Below, piece by piece: positions 12,176 through 20,770 of a stretch of 46,601 nucleotides of DNA (the first letter of the stretch is position 1; each line of letters opens with the position of its first letter). The translations under genes and the position numbers were made by a program. This DNA comes from Bradymonadales bacterium. Its GTDB lineage: Bacteria > Myxococcota_A > Bradymonadia > JAFGEP01. The notes under the pieces were generated by a model, which searched no databases, had not been told where the DNA came from, and was given only the letters and a program-made list of their open reading frames with translations. Location: contig JAFGEP010000051.1 in NCBI GenBank assembly GCA_016931535.1, positions 1 to 46,601 of the forward strand. The letters are read 5' to 3'.

Positions 12176-13810
12176 ATGCCGCTGGACTGGGTGAGACGGA
12201 TCCTGGAGAGACAGGGGGCTCTGGTAGAGCCCCAGGATTCCGGAGCCCTTTTGGCCCTCGTGCCGGATGCGCTGCGGGAGGCGTACCAGCTGGAGGAGGA
12301 GATCTGCCTTTCGGACGATCGGTCGGTGGAAGGGGCCATCTCCTGTAGTTACGGGTCAGAGCTGCTCCGCTCGTTGATCCGACTGACCCTTCAGCGGGGA
12401 GGGGTCACGGCCGTCGAGGTCCAGGTGGTCCCCGGCCGTATCGGTATCCCCCAGGTATACGAGGGGTTGAACGTGGCCCTCCGGTTCGCTCCCGGAGACC
12501 CCGAGACGATCTGGTCGGTGATTGGTCACTTCCTGGTGGATGCTACCGCCATTGACCGGCGCGAGGCGCGGATCTCGGCGGCCGTCTGCCTGGAGTCGGG
12601 CGTTCCCATACCGGCCGCCAACCTGGCCGGGTTTCCGCTGGTGGAGCTGTCCGAACGGCCACCGGTCGAGAGCCTGGCGGCCATCGAGACCACACTGGTA
12701 CAGGAGGCGATCCGGCGGGCAGCCGCCGAGTTGGTGGCCTATCGCACTGCGGTGGCGCGCCGGCTACGCCGGGATGTGATCCGCACCGACCGCTACTTCC
12801 AGGAGATGGACGAGGATCTGCAGCGCCGGATGCGCCGCCAGTCCAGCAGCACCGGTCTGTCGTCCAAGCGGGCGCTCCTGCCCGGCGAACGGGACCGGCG
12901 CATCCAGACCTTGGTGACCAACCATGCCATCCAGGCCACGGTGATGCCGTTCGCCCTGTTGTTGCTGCGATATCCGGTCTGTACCGCCCGGCTCACCGTC
13001 CTCCGGAAAAAGCAGAGGCGGGAGCTGATAGTACGCTACGACCCGCTGCTCAGGCTCTGGCATCCCTTGCTCTGCGAGGGGTGCGGGGTCGGGACCTACC
13101 CGTTCGCGGCCTGCGACGACAGGGTCCATATCCTCTGCCCGGACTGCGCTCGACAGAGCCGTCCGTCCCCCCCCTGCTGCCGCCCCCCTTCCCCTAAAAG
13201 GGGCGGGCCCGCCTCCGTCCGGTTCGAACCGGCGACCGCCACCGTCGCCGTACCACCCTATCCGTCCGACTCTCCTCTGCTGCAAAAGGCGATCGCCGAG
13301 CCCCTGACCGCGGGATTGGACCACATCCCCTATCCCGTGGGGGCCGTCTACCAGCAAACCTCACCCCATCTCTCTGGATCGCCAGAAGGCGGCGAGGGCC
13401 GCGACGATCTCCTGGGCGAACCGATCGGAGCGGGGATCGGTACCGAACCTGACGGATCTCGGGAAAGCAAAACGGTGGCCAGACCGCCCTCGGCAAAAAA
13501 GCCGGTACCCCGCCGTGCAGACGAGCGGAGAGAGGCGATTGGACCCGAGGGGGCACCCCTGATCAAGGAGCGCCAGACGGGTTCCCGATCCACCAGGAAC
13601 CCGGTCGATCTCGATCTGTGCCGGCGGATCCTGTCGCTACTGAGCCAGGATGTCCTTCCCCTGCTGGCGACGGAGCTGGCGGAGGTCTTCCAGGTCGAAC
13701 TGCCAGCTCTGAAAAAGGCGCTGCTACACCTGCAGGCTACCGGCGAGGTAGTCAAGAGCGGGGTGGGAAGGGGCACCCGCTACCACCGGACGCCCACCGC
13801 CGCCCGTTGA
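12176..13810 (+). CDS. Helicase-partner protein with zinc ribbon and C-terminal winged helix
   Basis: 544 residues; the family is not recognised. The ATG follows GAGGATGAGCTG (GAGGA Shine-Dalgarno). The N-terminal 190 residues look like a mixed alpha/beta domain. A basic coiled-coil-like helix spans about 180-240 (YRTAVARRLRRDVIRTDRYF). A treble-Cys zinc ribbon follows with Cys300-x2-Cys303 and Cys321-x2-Cys324. Residues about 335-460 are a low-complexity Pro/Gly/Ser linker. The last about 70 residues form a winged-helix DNA-binding domain (LPLLATELAEVF, GVGRGTRYHR wing). Placement right behind the SNF2 gene suggests it targets or regulates that motor on DNA. The linker DNA contains a CCCCTAAAAGGGG hairpin (13191-13203) and reads antisense like a protein C-terminus, so it may be inserted material. 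Confidence 0.6.
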   Translation: MPLDWVRRILERQGALVEPQDSGALLALVPDALREAYQLEEEICLSDDRSVEGAISCSYGSELLRSLIRLTLQRGGVTAVEVQVVPGRIGIPQVYEGLNVALRFAPGDPETIWSVIGHFLVDATAIDRREARISAAVCLESGVPIPAANLAGFPLVELSERPPVESLAAIETTLVQEAIRRAAAELVAYRTAVARRLRRDVIRTDRYFQEMDEDLQRRMRRQSSSTGLSSKRALLPGERDRRIQTLVTNHAIQATVMPFALLLLRYPVCTARLTVLRKKQRRELIVRYDPLLRLWHPLLCEGCGVGTYPFAACDDRVHILCPDCARQSRPSPPCCRPPSPKRGGPASVRFEPATATVAVPPYPSDSPLLQKAIAEPLTAGLDHIPYPVGAVYQQTSPHLSGSPEGGEGRDDLLGEPIGAGIGTEPDGSRESKTVARPPSAKKPVPRRADERREAIGPEGAPLIKERQTGSRSTRNPVDLDLCRRILSLLSQDVLPLLATELAEVFQVELPALKKALLHLQATGEVVKSGVGRGTRYHRTPTAAR

Positions 13811-13851
13811 CCCGGTCGATGCCTGTCTGAAAGATAGCGCGGCGACTGTGA

Positions 13852-13951
13852 CAGGCCACCGGCGAAATGGACAGGATCGGGGTAGGCAGCGGCGCCCGCT
13901 ACTACCGGGTGCCCACTGCACCCCTCTGATCTTGTCGATGTCTCTCCCTCT
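13852..13951 (+). pseudogene. Duplicated 3' end of the winged-helix gene
   Basis: About 100 bp that align without gaps to 13733-13832 at a constant offset of 119 bp and roughly three-quarters identity by eye. In frame it reads ATGEMDRIGVGSGARYYR and on to a TGA, against ATGEVVKSGVGRGTRYHR in the intact gene. Substitutions fall largely at third positions or are conservative, so this is the stranded tail of a diverged paralogue. Confidence 0.7.
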
Positions 13952-13980
13952 TAGACCAACGGGCTGTCACCGGCGGCCGA

Positions 13981-14379
13981 TCAGGATGGATCGGGGGTCG
14001 CTGCTACCAAGACGATGTCCTGATTTTCGGGGTAGTGGGACGCGTTGCAGGTATGAAGCGGTATCCCCAGGTGCACGGCCGTGGCGCCGATGAGCGCGTC
14101 GGGGACGTGGAGCGTGACGCCCTGCCGGCGTTGCCGACGAATGCTGTCACCGGCCAGATCCGCCACCTGGCGGTCGACGGAAAGCACCTCACAGGCATCC
14201 AGAAAGGCCAGGGTCACCTCCCGCTCCCGTTCGCGCAGCCCTGCAATCACCTCCGTTCGCGTGATCGCCGAGATCCCGAGGCGACATTCGCCAGCCAGAC
14301 GCTGGACATGATCGACCACGCCCTTCTGGCCGCGCAAATGCCAGATGACGACATCCGAGTCCAGCATCACCTCAGCCAT
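13981..14379 (-). CDS. vapC: VapC-type PIN-domain ribonuclease toxin
   Basis: 132 residues, normal for VapC. It would cleave a specific RNA (tRNA or rRNA in studied members) when released from its antitoxin. The acidic PIN residues are visible: Asp7 in MLDSDVVIWHLRG, Glu in TRTEVIAGL, Asp in HVPDALIGATA, and the TCNASHY segment near the end. The start codon overlaps the end of the antitoxin gene by 8 bp, which implies coupled translation. This is the normal order, antitoxin first. Confidence 0.92.
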   Translation of the reverse strand: MAEVMLDSDVVIWHLRGQKGVVDHVQRLAGECRLGISAITRTEVIAGLREREREVTLAFLDACEVLSVDRQVADLAGDSIRRQRRQGVTLHVPDALIGATAVHLGIPLHTCNASHYPENQDIVLVAATPDPS

Positions 14380-14635
14380 GGTCCGACTCCGTGCCCGCGC
14401 CGTTTTCCATGCGCGTCGCCCACCCCTCCCTCAGCTTCCGGATCTCGGTCTCTACATCTCCCCTGCCATCCGACGACCAGGAGCCGGCTGACAGACGTGC
14501 GGACTCTTCCTGCCGGAGCCGTTCCAGCTTCTCGCGGACGGCTTTGCCAATGAACTGGCTGCGCTGACGCGGAGGGACGAGACGCATCAGCGCCTCGTAT
14601 ACCGGGTCCGACAAGGTGATGTTCATGCGTGCCAT
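14372..14635 (-). CDS. vapB: VapB-type ribbon-helix-helix antitoxin
   Basis: 87 residues from the ATG at 14635; a GTG at 14647 would add four. The start RMNITLSDPVYEALMRL followed by a helix (RSQFIGKAVREKLERL) is the beta-helix-helix plan of an RHH DNA-binding domain that would repress its own promoter. The C-terminal 45 residues are the variable toxin-binding tail. It overlaps vapC by 8 bp. Two inverted repeats just upstream (14655-14669 and 14678-14687) are candidate operators. Family assignment is by fold pattern and context. Confidence 0.85.
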   Translation of the reverse strand: MARMNITLSDPVYEALMRLVPPRQRSQFIGKAVREKLERLRQEESARLSAGSWSSDGRGDVETEIRKLREGWATRMENGAGTESDHG

Positions 14636-14649
14636 TTCTACGCTCACAA

Positions 14650-14687
14650 AGTATACACATTAATAGTGTGCCTACCATGTGCGCACA
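14650..14687 (-). promoter_or_regulatory. Candidate vapBC promoter and double operator
   Basis: An AT-rich island in GC-rich DNA. On the minus strand there is TTGTGC, 17 bp, then TATTAA, with a further TATACT nearer the gene. The inverted repeat ACAC-ATTAATA-GTGT (14655-14669) covers the -10 region, and a perfect palindrome TGTGCGCACA (14678-14687) covers the -35 region. Both suit autorepression by an RHH antitoxin. Confidence 0.5.
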
Positions 14688-14853
14688 AGTCAAGACGCCT
14701 GATCGAGCCTCCTTGCGACGCTTCCGGGGCCAGGTGTGCATTGGCTGGAGAGGTAGAGATTGTCCCAGAACCCACCTCTTGCCCCGCGAGCGGTTCACCA
14801 CTGGAGAGCGCCGACCGGGTTCGCCCGCACCGATTGCATCCGGGTGGCGTGAT

Positions 14854-15669
14854 TCAGGCGCTTCTCCCTCCAGCTGCCTCGAACCGCTCGATGACGCGGC
14901 TCTTCCACTCCTCCTGGTGTCGCTGCGCCTGCTCGAAAGCCTCGACGGCACCGGGGGCATGACGGCGCAGCGTGGACCTCAGCTGGTGGACGGCCCGGGA
15001 GTAGAAGTTGAGCGGATCACACATCACCTGGCCGGCGCCTCGCCGGCCGGCTTCCGACACCAGCTGTTCCATGGCGACCTCCGAGTCGGTGAGCCCCGGG
15101 ATGATGGGGGAGACGAACACCCAGGTAGGTATCCCTGCTGCGGCCATGGTCTGAAGCGCCGCCAGCCGGAGGGCGGGGGAAGGGGCGCCAGGCTCCAGCA
15201 ATCGCGCCAGCTTGGGGTCCAGGGTGGTGATGGAGAAGCCCACCTCGATGCGGCGCTCTCCCAGCAGCCCGCCGAAGCTCTTGATGATGTCGAGGTCGCG
15301 CAGCACCAGGTCGGACTTGGTGAGGATGGAGACCGACAGGTCGCTGTCGGCCAGGGCGCGCAAGCATCGTCGGGTCAGCTCGGTCTCTCGCTCGATCGGC
15401 TGGTAGGCTTCGGTGGCGCTGGACAGCACCACCGTGCCGCTTTTTTTTCGACGCAGCTGCCGGACCAGGACCTCGACCAGGTTGGTCTTGACGTCTACGA
15501 AGCGACCCCAGGGCTCGGTGTGGCCCGAAAAGCGGGTCATGAAGGAGGCGTAGCAGTAGAGACAGGCGTGGGCACACCCCACGTAGGGGTTGATGCACCA
15601 GTCGACCGACGGGATCCCCGAGCGGTTGAGGGCGGAGCTGCAGCGGATGTGGTTGATGAGGGGTGCCAT
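14854..15669 (-). CDS. SPL-family radical SAM protein (DNA photolyase-like, COG1533 type)
   Basis: 271 residues. The iron-sulfur signature CAHACLYC lies near residues 32-39, preceded by CINPYVGC as in Rv2578c-like members of the spore photoproduct lyase superfamily. The rest is a partial TIM barrel (SILTKSDLVLRDLD, VGFSITTLD, PIIPGLTDSE). Such proteins reduce SAM to a 5'-deoxyadenosyl radical; the substrate of this subgroup is not known, and direct DNA-photoproduct repair is not shown for it. GGAAGGGCG precedes the ATG. It stands alone between vapBC and the efflux operon. Confidence 0.85.
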   Translation of the reverse strand: MAPLINHIRCSSALNRSGIPSVDWCINPYVGCAHACLYCYASFMTRFSGHTEPWGRFVDVKTNLVEVLVRQLRRKKSGTVVLSSATEAYQPIERETELTRRCLRALADSDLSVSILTKSDLVLRDLDIIKSFGGLLGERRIEVGFSITTLDPKLARLLEPGAPSPALRLAALQTMAAAGIPTWVFVSPIIPGLTDSEVAMEQLVSEAGRRGAGQVMCDPLNFYSRAVHQLRSTLRRHAPGAVEAFEQAQRHQEEWKSRVIERFEAAGGRSA

Positions 15670-15847
15670 CGCCCTTCCGAGGTCAAGATCCCGACCGGAT
15701 CGTCGCAGTCCGGTCGAAGGCGGGTGCTAGTTGTCGCCCTTACCCTGTGTGGCGTGCCCCACCTGATAGGTAGGGGGGCCGTCGCGCCAGCCTGCCAGGG
15801 CCGCTCGCCAGTTCCTGTTGGCGGCTCGTGCCGGGGGCCGCCGGGCC

Positions 15848-18800
15848 TCAGGAACCGGTCATGGCCCGTATCCTTTGCGCCTCCCGCCGCCGTTCGACCA
15901 GGTAGTAGACGCAGGGGATGAGCAGCAGGGTCACCAAGGTCGAGCTGACCAGCCCACCGACCACCACCCGGGCCAGTGGGGCCTGCAGCTCGCTTCCCTC
16001 TCCCAGACCGATGGCCAGGGGAACCAGGGCCAGGCTGGTGGTGAACATGGTCATCAGGATGGGTCTGAGCCTGCGGCGGGCGGCCAGCAGAAGGGCGGTG
16101 ACCATGGGCATCCCATGCTCGCGGCGCATCAGGTTGGTGTAGTCGATCAGCACGATGGCGTTGTTGACGACGATCCCGACCAGGACGAACAACCCCATGA
16201 AGGAGTTGATGTTGAAGGTGGTCTTCGTCAGGATGAGCGTGGCCACCACGCCGATGGCGGCGAAGGGCACCGTGACCATGATGACCAGGGGATGGCGCAG
16301 CGATTCGAACAGCACGCACATCACCAGGTAGACCAGAAAGACGGCCAACAGCACCCCCAACAGCATCCCGGAGAAGGTCTCCTCCTGCTCGGCCTGCTCT
16401 CCGCCGATGGTCGCCGTGAATCCTTCTGGCAGGTCGAGCCGCGCCAGCCGATCGTTCAGGTCCGCGGTCACCGACCCCAGGTCGCGCTCTCCCAGTCCCC
16501 CCAGGACCCGCAGCACCCGCTCCTGGTTCAGTCGCGAGATGGAGACCGGCCCTTCGCGCCGGGCCACGGTCGCCACTGAGGAGAGCGGGATCGCCAGTCC
16601 GGTGGGGGTCATGATCGGGAGTCGGCCCAGCTGCTCGACCTCGCGCCGATCCTCCTCGCGCAGCTGGACCCGGACATCGAACTCGTTGCCCCCTTCCCTC
16701 AGCCTCGTGGCAACCCGGCCCAGCACGTAGGTCTCCAGGGCGCTGGCGATGTCAGAGCGGGTAAGGCCCAGGTCTGCCGAGCGGGTGGTATCTACCAGGA
16801 CGGCGCGTTCCAGCAACCCCTCCTCCCGGTCGATGCGCACATCGGTCACCCCCTCCACCGAGGCCATGGTCTGGGAGATCCGTTTGCCGAGCTCGGCGGC
16901 GGCCTGCAGGTCATGTCCTTTGACCAGGACCTCCAGCCGTTCGCCGACCCCCCCTCGCATCATCCGAGACAGAAAGTTGCCGGAGCCGCTCCGGACACGG
17001 ATCTCGGCACCCGGGATGGTGGCCAGCGCCTGCCTGATGGCGCCCATGATTTGCTCGATATTGCGGGTGCGCTCGACCACCGGGACCAGGTTGACCATGA
17101 GGGAACCCTGGTGGGTGGCTCCGCTTCCCCAGCGCCCGGCGGAACCGGAGTTGTTGATCAGGTTGACCAGCTCCCCCTCCTCCAGCACGTTGCGAACCCT
17201 TCTTTCGACTTCGTGCATCAAGGGAAAGGTGGTCTCGATCGGGGTCCCCACCGCGAGCTCGACGTCCACGTCGATCCGGCCCTCGTCGGTCTCGGGCATC
17301 ACCTCGATGCCGACATAGGGAACCAGACGGAGGCTGGCCGCCAGGAGCAGCGCGGCGCCGGCGATGACGAACCAGGGCACCCTGAGCGCACTCTGGACCA
17401 GGGAGCCATAGCCGCCCTCGACCGAGTCGAAACCTCGTTGGACCACTCCCGATGCCCGCCACACTATCCCGACCCGCTTCTGGCTCGAACGCCTGGGCAT
17501 GCGGGCAGCCAGCGTCGGGACCAGGGTGAGCGCCACCAGGAGGGAGCAGAGCAGCGAGAAGGTCACCACGGCGGCCATCTGGCCGAACAGGGCTCCGGCG
17601 ATCCCCCCGATGAAGACCACGGGTGCGAAGATGGCGATGGTGGTCAAGGTCGAGGCCACGATGGCCGAGGCCACCTCGCGGGTGCCGTCGAAGGCGGCTC
17701 GGATCGGTTCCTCCCCCTCGTCCCGTTTCCGCTGGATGTTCTCCAGCACGACGATGGCGCTGTCCACCAGCATGCCCACCCCCAGCGCCAGCCCTCCGAA
17801 GGTCACCACGTTGAGGGTGAAGCCGGCGAAGTACATCAGGAGGAAGGTGGCCATGATGCTGGTGGGGATGGCGGTGGCGATGATCAGGGTGGAGCGCACG
17901 CTCCGCAAGAAGAAGAGCAGGACGAGCACCGCCAGCAGGGCGCCCCGCAGGGCAGAGGACTGGACGTTGTTGACCGCGTTGCGGATGAAGCTGGCGTTGT
18001 CCCTCAGCACCGTCAGGTGCATCCGGCCTTCGAACTCCCGGTTGAGCTGATGGATCCGCTGCCGTACCGCATCGACCACCTCCACCGTGTTGGCCCCCGA
18101 CTCTTTCTGTACCGCCATGGTGATGCCGGGCTGACCGTTGATCAGCTGCTCGCCTTGCACCCGCTGCACCGTGTCCCGCACCGTCGCGAGCTCTCGCAGG
18201 TGTATCGGCCGTCCCCCGCGGGTGGTCACCACCACCTGTTCGATCTCTTCGGGCCCGTTCCACTCGCCCACCGTACGCACCAACACCTGCCGTCCCGAAA
18301 AAAGCATGTCGCCCGCCGAGACATTGCGGTTCTCGCGGTTCAAGGCCGCGACCACCTCGCCTGCCGAGATCCCGTGGGAGATGAGGTTGGTGGCGTCCAG
18401 CTCCACCTGGATCTCTCGCACCCGTCCACCTCGGACGGTCACCGCGGCCACTCCGTCCACCTGCTCGAGCTGGGGCGCCAGGGTCTCCTGGGCCAGGGTC
18501 CGCAACCGCCGCGGATCGCCCGCGCCGCTCATTCCGATCACCGTGATCGGCATCATGGAGACATCGAACTTGTAGACCACCGGGCGGTCAGCGTCCTCTG
18601 GAAGCCGGTTGACCAGCCGGTCGAGGTAGGCGCGGATGTCGTTGAGGGCCGCATCCAGATCGGTTCCCCAGCGAAACCGGAGCATGACCCGGCTCGACCC
18701 CTCCGAGCAGCTGGACTCGATCGACTCCACCCCCTCGATGGTGGAGACCACCTGCTCGATGGGGCGGGTGATCAGGGTTTCGATCTCCTCCGGTCCCACC

Positions 18801-18961
18801 CCTTCGTAGCTGGTCACGATGGAGAGGGCGGGGAAGTCGATGCTGGGGAACAGGTCGACCGAAAGCCTGCGGTAGGCGATCAGGCTGACCACCAGCAGGG
18901 AGATGTACAGCATGGCGGTGCCGATGGGGCGCCGGATGGCGAGATGGATCAGGGAGCTCAT
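15848..18961 (-). CDS. RND efflux pump inner-membrane transporter (HAE1/AcrB-like)
   Basis: 1037 residues, the usual RND size, with twelve membrane segments in two homologous halves and two large periplasmic loops. MLYISLLVVSLIAYRRLSVDLFPSIDFP is split over the first segment and loop entry as in AcrB/MdtB relatives. The TM4 proton-relay motif reads GMLVDSAIVVLEN, so only the first of the two Asp residues of AcrB is kept and the second is Ser. Its ATG overlaps the adaptor stop codon (ATGA), so the two are co-translated. It would export drugs, solvents or metabolites by proton antiport through the outer-membrane factor encoded upstream. Confidence 0.93.
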   Translation of the reverse strand: MSSLIHLAIRRPIGTAMLYISLLVVSLIAYRRLSVDLFPSIDFPALSIVTSYEGVGPEEIETLITRPIEQVVSTIEGVESIESSCSEGSSRVMLRFRWGTDLDAALNDIRAYLDRLVNRLPEDADRPVVYKFDVSMMPITVIGMSGAGDPRRLRTLAQETLAPQLEQVDGVAAVTVRGGRVREIQVELDATNLISHGISAGEVVAALNRENRNVSAGDMLFSGRQVLVRTVGEWNGPEEIEQVVVTTRGGRPIHLRELATVRDTVQRVQGEQLINGQPGITMAVQKESGANTVEVVDAVRQRIHQLNREFEGRMHLTVLRDNASFIRNAVNNVQSSALRGALLAVLVLLFFLRSVRSTLIIATAIPTSIMATFLLMYFAGFTLNVVTFGGLALGVGMLVDSAIVVLENIQRKRDEGEEPIRAAFDGTREVASAIVASTLTTIAIFAPVVFIGGIAGALFGQMAAVVTFSLLCSLLVALTLVPTLAARMPRRSSQKRVGIVWRASGVVQRGFDSVEGGYGSLVQSALRVPWFVIAGAALLLAASLRLVPYVGIEVMPETDEGRIDVDVELAVGTPIETTFPLMHEVERRVRNVLEEGELVNLINNSGSAGRWGSGATHQGSLMVNLVPVVERTRNIEQIMGAIRQALATIPGAEIRVRSGSGNFLSRMMRGGVGERLEVLVKGHDLQAAAELGKRISQTMASVEGVTDVRIDREEGLLERAVLVDTTRSADLGLTRSDIASALETYVLGRVATRLREGGNEFDVRVQLREEDRREVEQLGRLPIMTPTGLAIPLSSVATVARREGPVSISRLNQERVLRVLGGLGERDLGSVTADLNDRLARLDLPEGFTATIGGEQAEQEETFSGMLLGVLLAVFLVYLVMCVLFESLRHPLVIMVTVPFAAIGVVATLILTKTTFNINSFMGLFVLVGIVVNNAIVLIDYTNLMRREHGMPMVTALLLAARRRLRPILMTMFTTSLALVPLAIGLGEGSELQAPLARVVVGGLVSSTLVTLLLIPCVYYLVERRREAQRIRAMTGS

Positions 18962-20286
18962 CGACTGCCTTCCCTGGCCCCGACGACCAGGATGGCCGCT
19001 CCATCGGTGAGATCCTCGTGGCCGCTCACCAGAACCGCTTCTCCGACCTCCGCCTGGCTCTCGATCGCCACCCGATCCGCTTCTCGTCCCATCACGCTAA
19101 CCGGTGTCCAGCGGGCGTGTTCCGCATCTGCCCGGAAGATCCCACTCGCCTCGATCCCTCCATCCACCAGCCGGTTGAGCACTGCTTGGGCCGGAACGAC
19201 CTGCACCTGTTCCCATACCCGCTGTACCGCCTGGACCTCGGTATACATCCCGGCAAACCAGGTGTCGGGTGCCCCTTCCAGCTCCCCTTCGACGCGGACG
19301 ATCCGGCCCTGAGCGATGACCTCCCCGGCGATCCCCACGACACGGCCGGTGACCTCGAGATCACCCGTGGCTGCCACCCTGGCGACAAACGTGTTTCCGG
19401 GGGAGACCAGCCCGATCTCCGCCTCCGGTACCGAGAACAGGACGCGCAACGGGCCATCCGCCACCAGCCGGACGATGGGGGCGCCGGCCTGCACGAAGGC
19501 TCCGGGATCCCGGTATCGATCGCTCACCGTGCCCGAGAAGGGGGCGACCACCGAGCAGTCGTCGATCTGCTGCCTCAGCAAGGCGATGCGCGCTCTGGCC
19601 TGTGCCCGCTGTGCGGTGGCTGCATCCAGCTCCGACTCCAGTGCGTCCAGGCGGGCCTGCAACGTATCCACCTCCTGGGCGCTCACGATCTGGTCGTCGG
19701 CCAGCGCGTCGGCCCGTTCCAGCTCTCTACGGCCCGCTTCTCGCTGGGTCGATGCGCGCCGCCGGGCCGCATCGGCAGCTTCCAGCTGGGCCTCGGCCTC
19801 GTCAAGCTGAAGCCGCAGGTCGGTATCGTCAAGGCGGGCGAGCTCCTGCCCCGCTTCCACCCGCTCCCCGATGCGGACCTGGACCGCTTCCAGCCGGCCC
19901 GACAGGTCGGGGGTGACATCCACCAGGTAGGTCTCGATCTGCCCCGGATAGCTGCCCCGCTCGATGACGGTCCCCCTCTCGATGGGAACGGCCCGCACCG
20001 CCGTGGCCAGCCGCTGGCCGGCTCCCCTCATGCCGCCGGGAGCGGCGGGCGCCGCAGGTTCCGGCTGGCGTAAAAACAGCATCGCCACGACACCCGCCAG
20101 CGCCAGCACGAGCAGCCATCCCAGCAATCGCACCGCCCAGTGCGGCTTCCGGACCATCGCGGCCCACAGCTCCGGTCCGAACTCGACGTCGCCGGGTCTC
20201 TCTACCCCCGGCGCTCCGACCTCGCCACCGGCCCCTCCGGTCTCTCCAGCCGGCCTGTCGCCGGTCTCTCTGTCCAGACCTTTCAT
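18958..20286 (-). CDS. RND efflux periplasmic adaptor (membrane fusion protein)
   Basis: 442 residues. A cytoplasmic head of about 50 residues precedes one membrane helix (LLGWLLVLALAGVVAMLFL), so it is anchored rather than lipidated. The barrel-sandwich/lipoyl halves flank a helical hairpin of about 100 residues (RRRASTQREAGRRELERA ... ALESELDAATAQRAQARA); the second half has CSVVAPFSGTVSDR. A beta-barrel and a membrane-proximal domain follow. It bridges the pump to the outer-membrane factor. The outer-membrane gene lies upstream on the same strand but 568 bp away, because the S23 unit sits between them; adaptor and pump overlap by 4 bp. Confidence 0.92.
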   Translation of the reverse strand: MKGLDRETGDRPAGETGGAGGEVGAPGVERPGDVEFGPELWAAMVRKPHWAVRLLGWLLVLALAGVVAMLFLRQPEPAAPAAPGGMRGAGQRLATAVRAVPIERGTVIERGSYPGQIETYLVDVTPDLSGRLEAVQVRIGERVEAGQELARLDDTDLRLQLDEAEAQLEAADAARRRASTQREAGRRELERADALADDQIVSAQEVDTLQARLDALESELDAATAQRAQARARIALLRQQIDDCSVVAPFSGTVSDRYRDPGAFVQAGAPIVRLVADGPLRVLFSVPEAEIGLVSPGNTFVARVAATGDLEVTGRVVGIAGEVIAQGRIVRVEGELEGAPDTWFAGMYTEVQAVQRVWEQVQVVPAQAVLNRLVDGGIEASGIFRADAEHARWTPVSVMGREADRVAIESQAEVGEAVLVSGHEDLTDGAAILVVGAREGSR

Positions 20287-20324
20287 GCTTTTTGTGGCCT
20301 CTCCGCTTGCTTCCCGTCTCTTCC

Positions 20325-20372
20325 GTGAACGTGAACCTGAACGTGAACCTGAACGTGAACGTGAACGTGAAC
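20325..20372 (+). repeat. Left flank of S23 unit: eight GTGAAC/CTGAAC hexamers
   Basis: Eight tandem hexamers in the order GTGAAC x2, CTGAAC, GTGAAC, CTGAAC, GTGAAC x3. The 16-mer CGTGAACCTGAACGTG occurs at 20330-20345 and again at 20342-20357, and its exact reverse complement is at 20795-20810 on the other side of the S23 ORF. Confidence 0.95.
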
Positions 20373-20425
20373 GAAAAGCACCTCCCCAGTAAACATCACG
20401 CTCTTCTTGCCGACAACCTCACGTG

Positions 20426-20764
20426 ATGCTCACGTTCCAACGACTCGACGTCTACCGTTCTTCCATCGCCTTCTTCGCACTTTGCGCGCCGCTGTTCGAT
20501 TGTGTCCCTCGTGGTTTCGCTACATTGGCAGACCAGCTCCGTCGCGCCTCGATGTCCATCCCGCTCAACATCGCCGAAGCGGCGGGACGTACGGGTCGTG
20601 ACGACAAGGCCAGGACCTACGCCATCGCGAGAGGTTCCGCAATGGAGTGTGCGGCCATCCTGGACGTATACAAGACAATTGGAAGCATCGAGCGGGAGAC
20701 CTACCAGCGGGGAACCGAGTTGTTGGCCAGAGTTGTGGCGATGCTGACAAGGCTGTGCTTGTAG
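20426..20764 (+). CDS. Four-helix-bundle protein of the S23/IVP family (23S rRNA intervening-sequence protein)
   Basis: 112 residues from the ATG at 20426; a GTG lies one codon earlier. FQRLDVYRSSIAFF starts helix 1, and ADQLRRASMSIPLNIAEAAGR with GSAMECAAILDVYK is the hallmark pattern of S23/IVP and Avd-like proteins. The family is known as the ORF inside 23S rRNA intervening sequences and as standalone copies; it forms a basic pentameric barrel that is thought to bind nucleic acid. Here the gene stands alone, opposite in direction to the efflux genes on both sides, and is flanked by inverted GTGAAC-type repeats. No rRNA sequence is visible around it. The family call is strong; the function is unknown. 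Confidence 0.9.
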   Translation: MLTFQRLDVYRSSIAFFALCAPLFDCVPRGFATLADQLRRASMSIPLNIAEAAGRTGRDDKARTYAIARGSAMECAAILDVYKTIGSIERETYQRGTELLARVVAMLTRLCL

Positions 20765-20770
20765 GTCGAT

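Noticed and set aside
14629..15921. 430-codon plus-strand frame over the radical SAM gene
   Set aside because: Antisense shadow; the minus strand carries CAHACLYC and the rest of the SPL-like fold.
16913..19312. 799-codon plus-strand open frame across the RND pump
   Set aside because: Antisense shadow in GC-rich DNA; rich in His, Gly, Asp and Arg without domains, while the minus strand encodes a complete RND pump and adaptor end.
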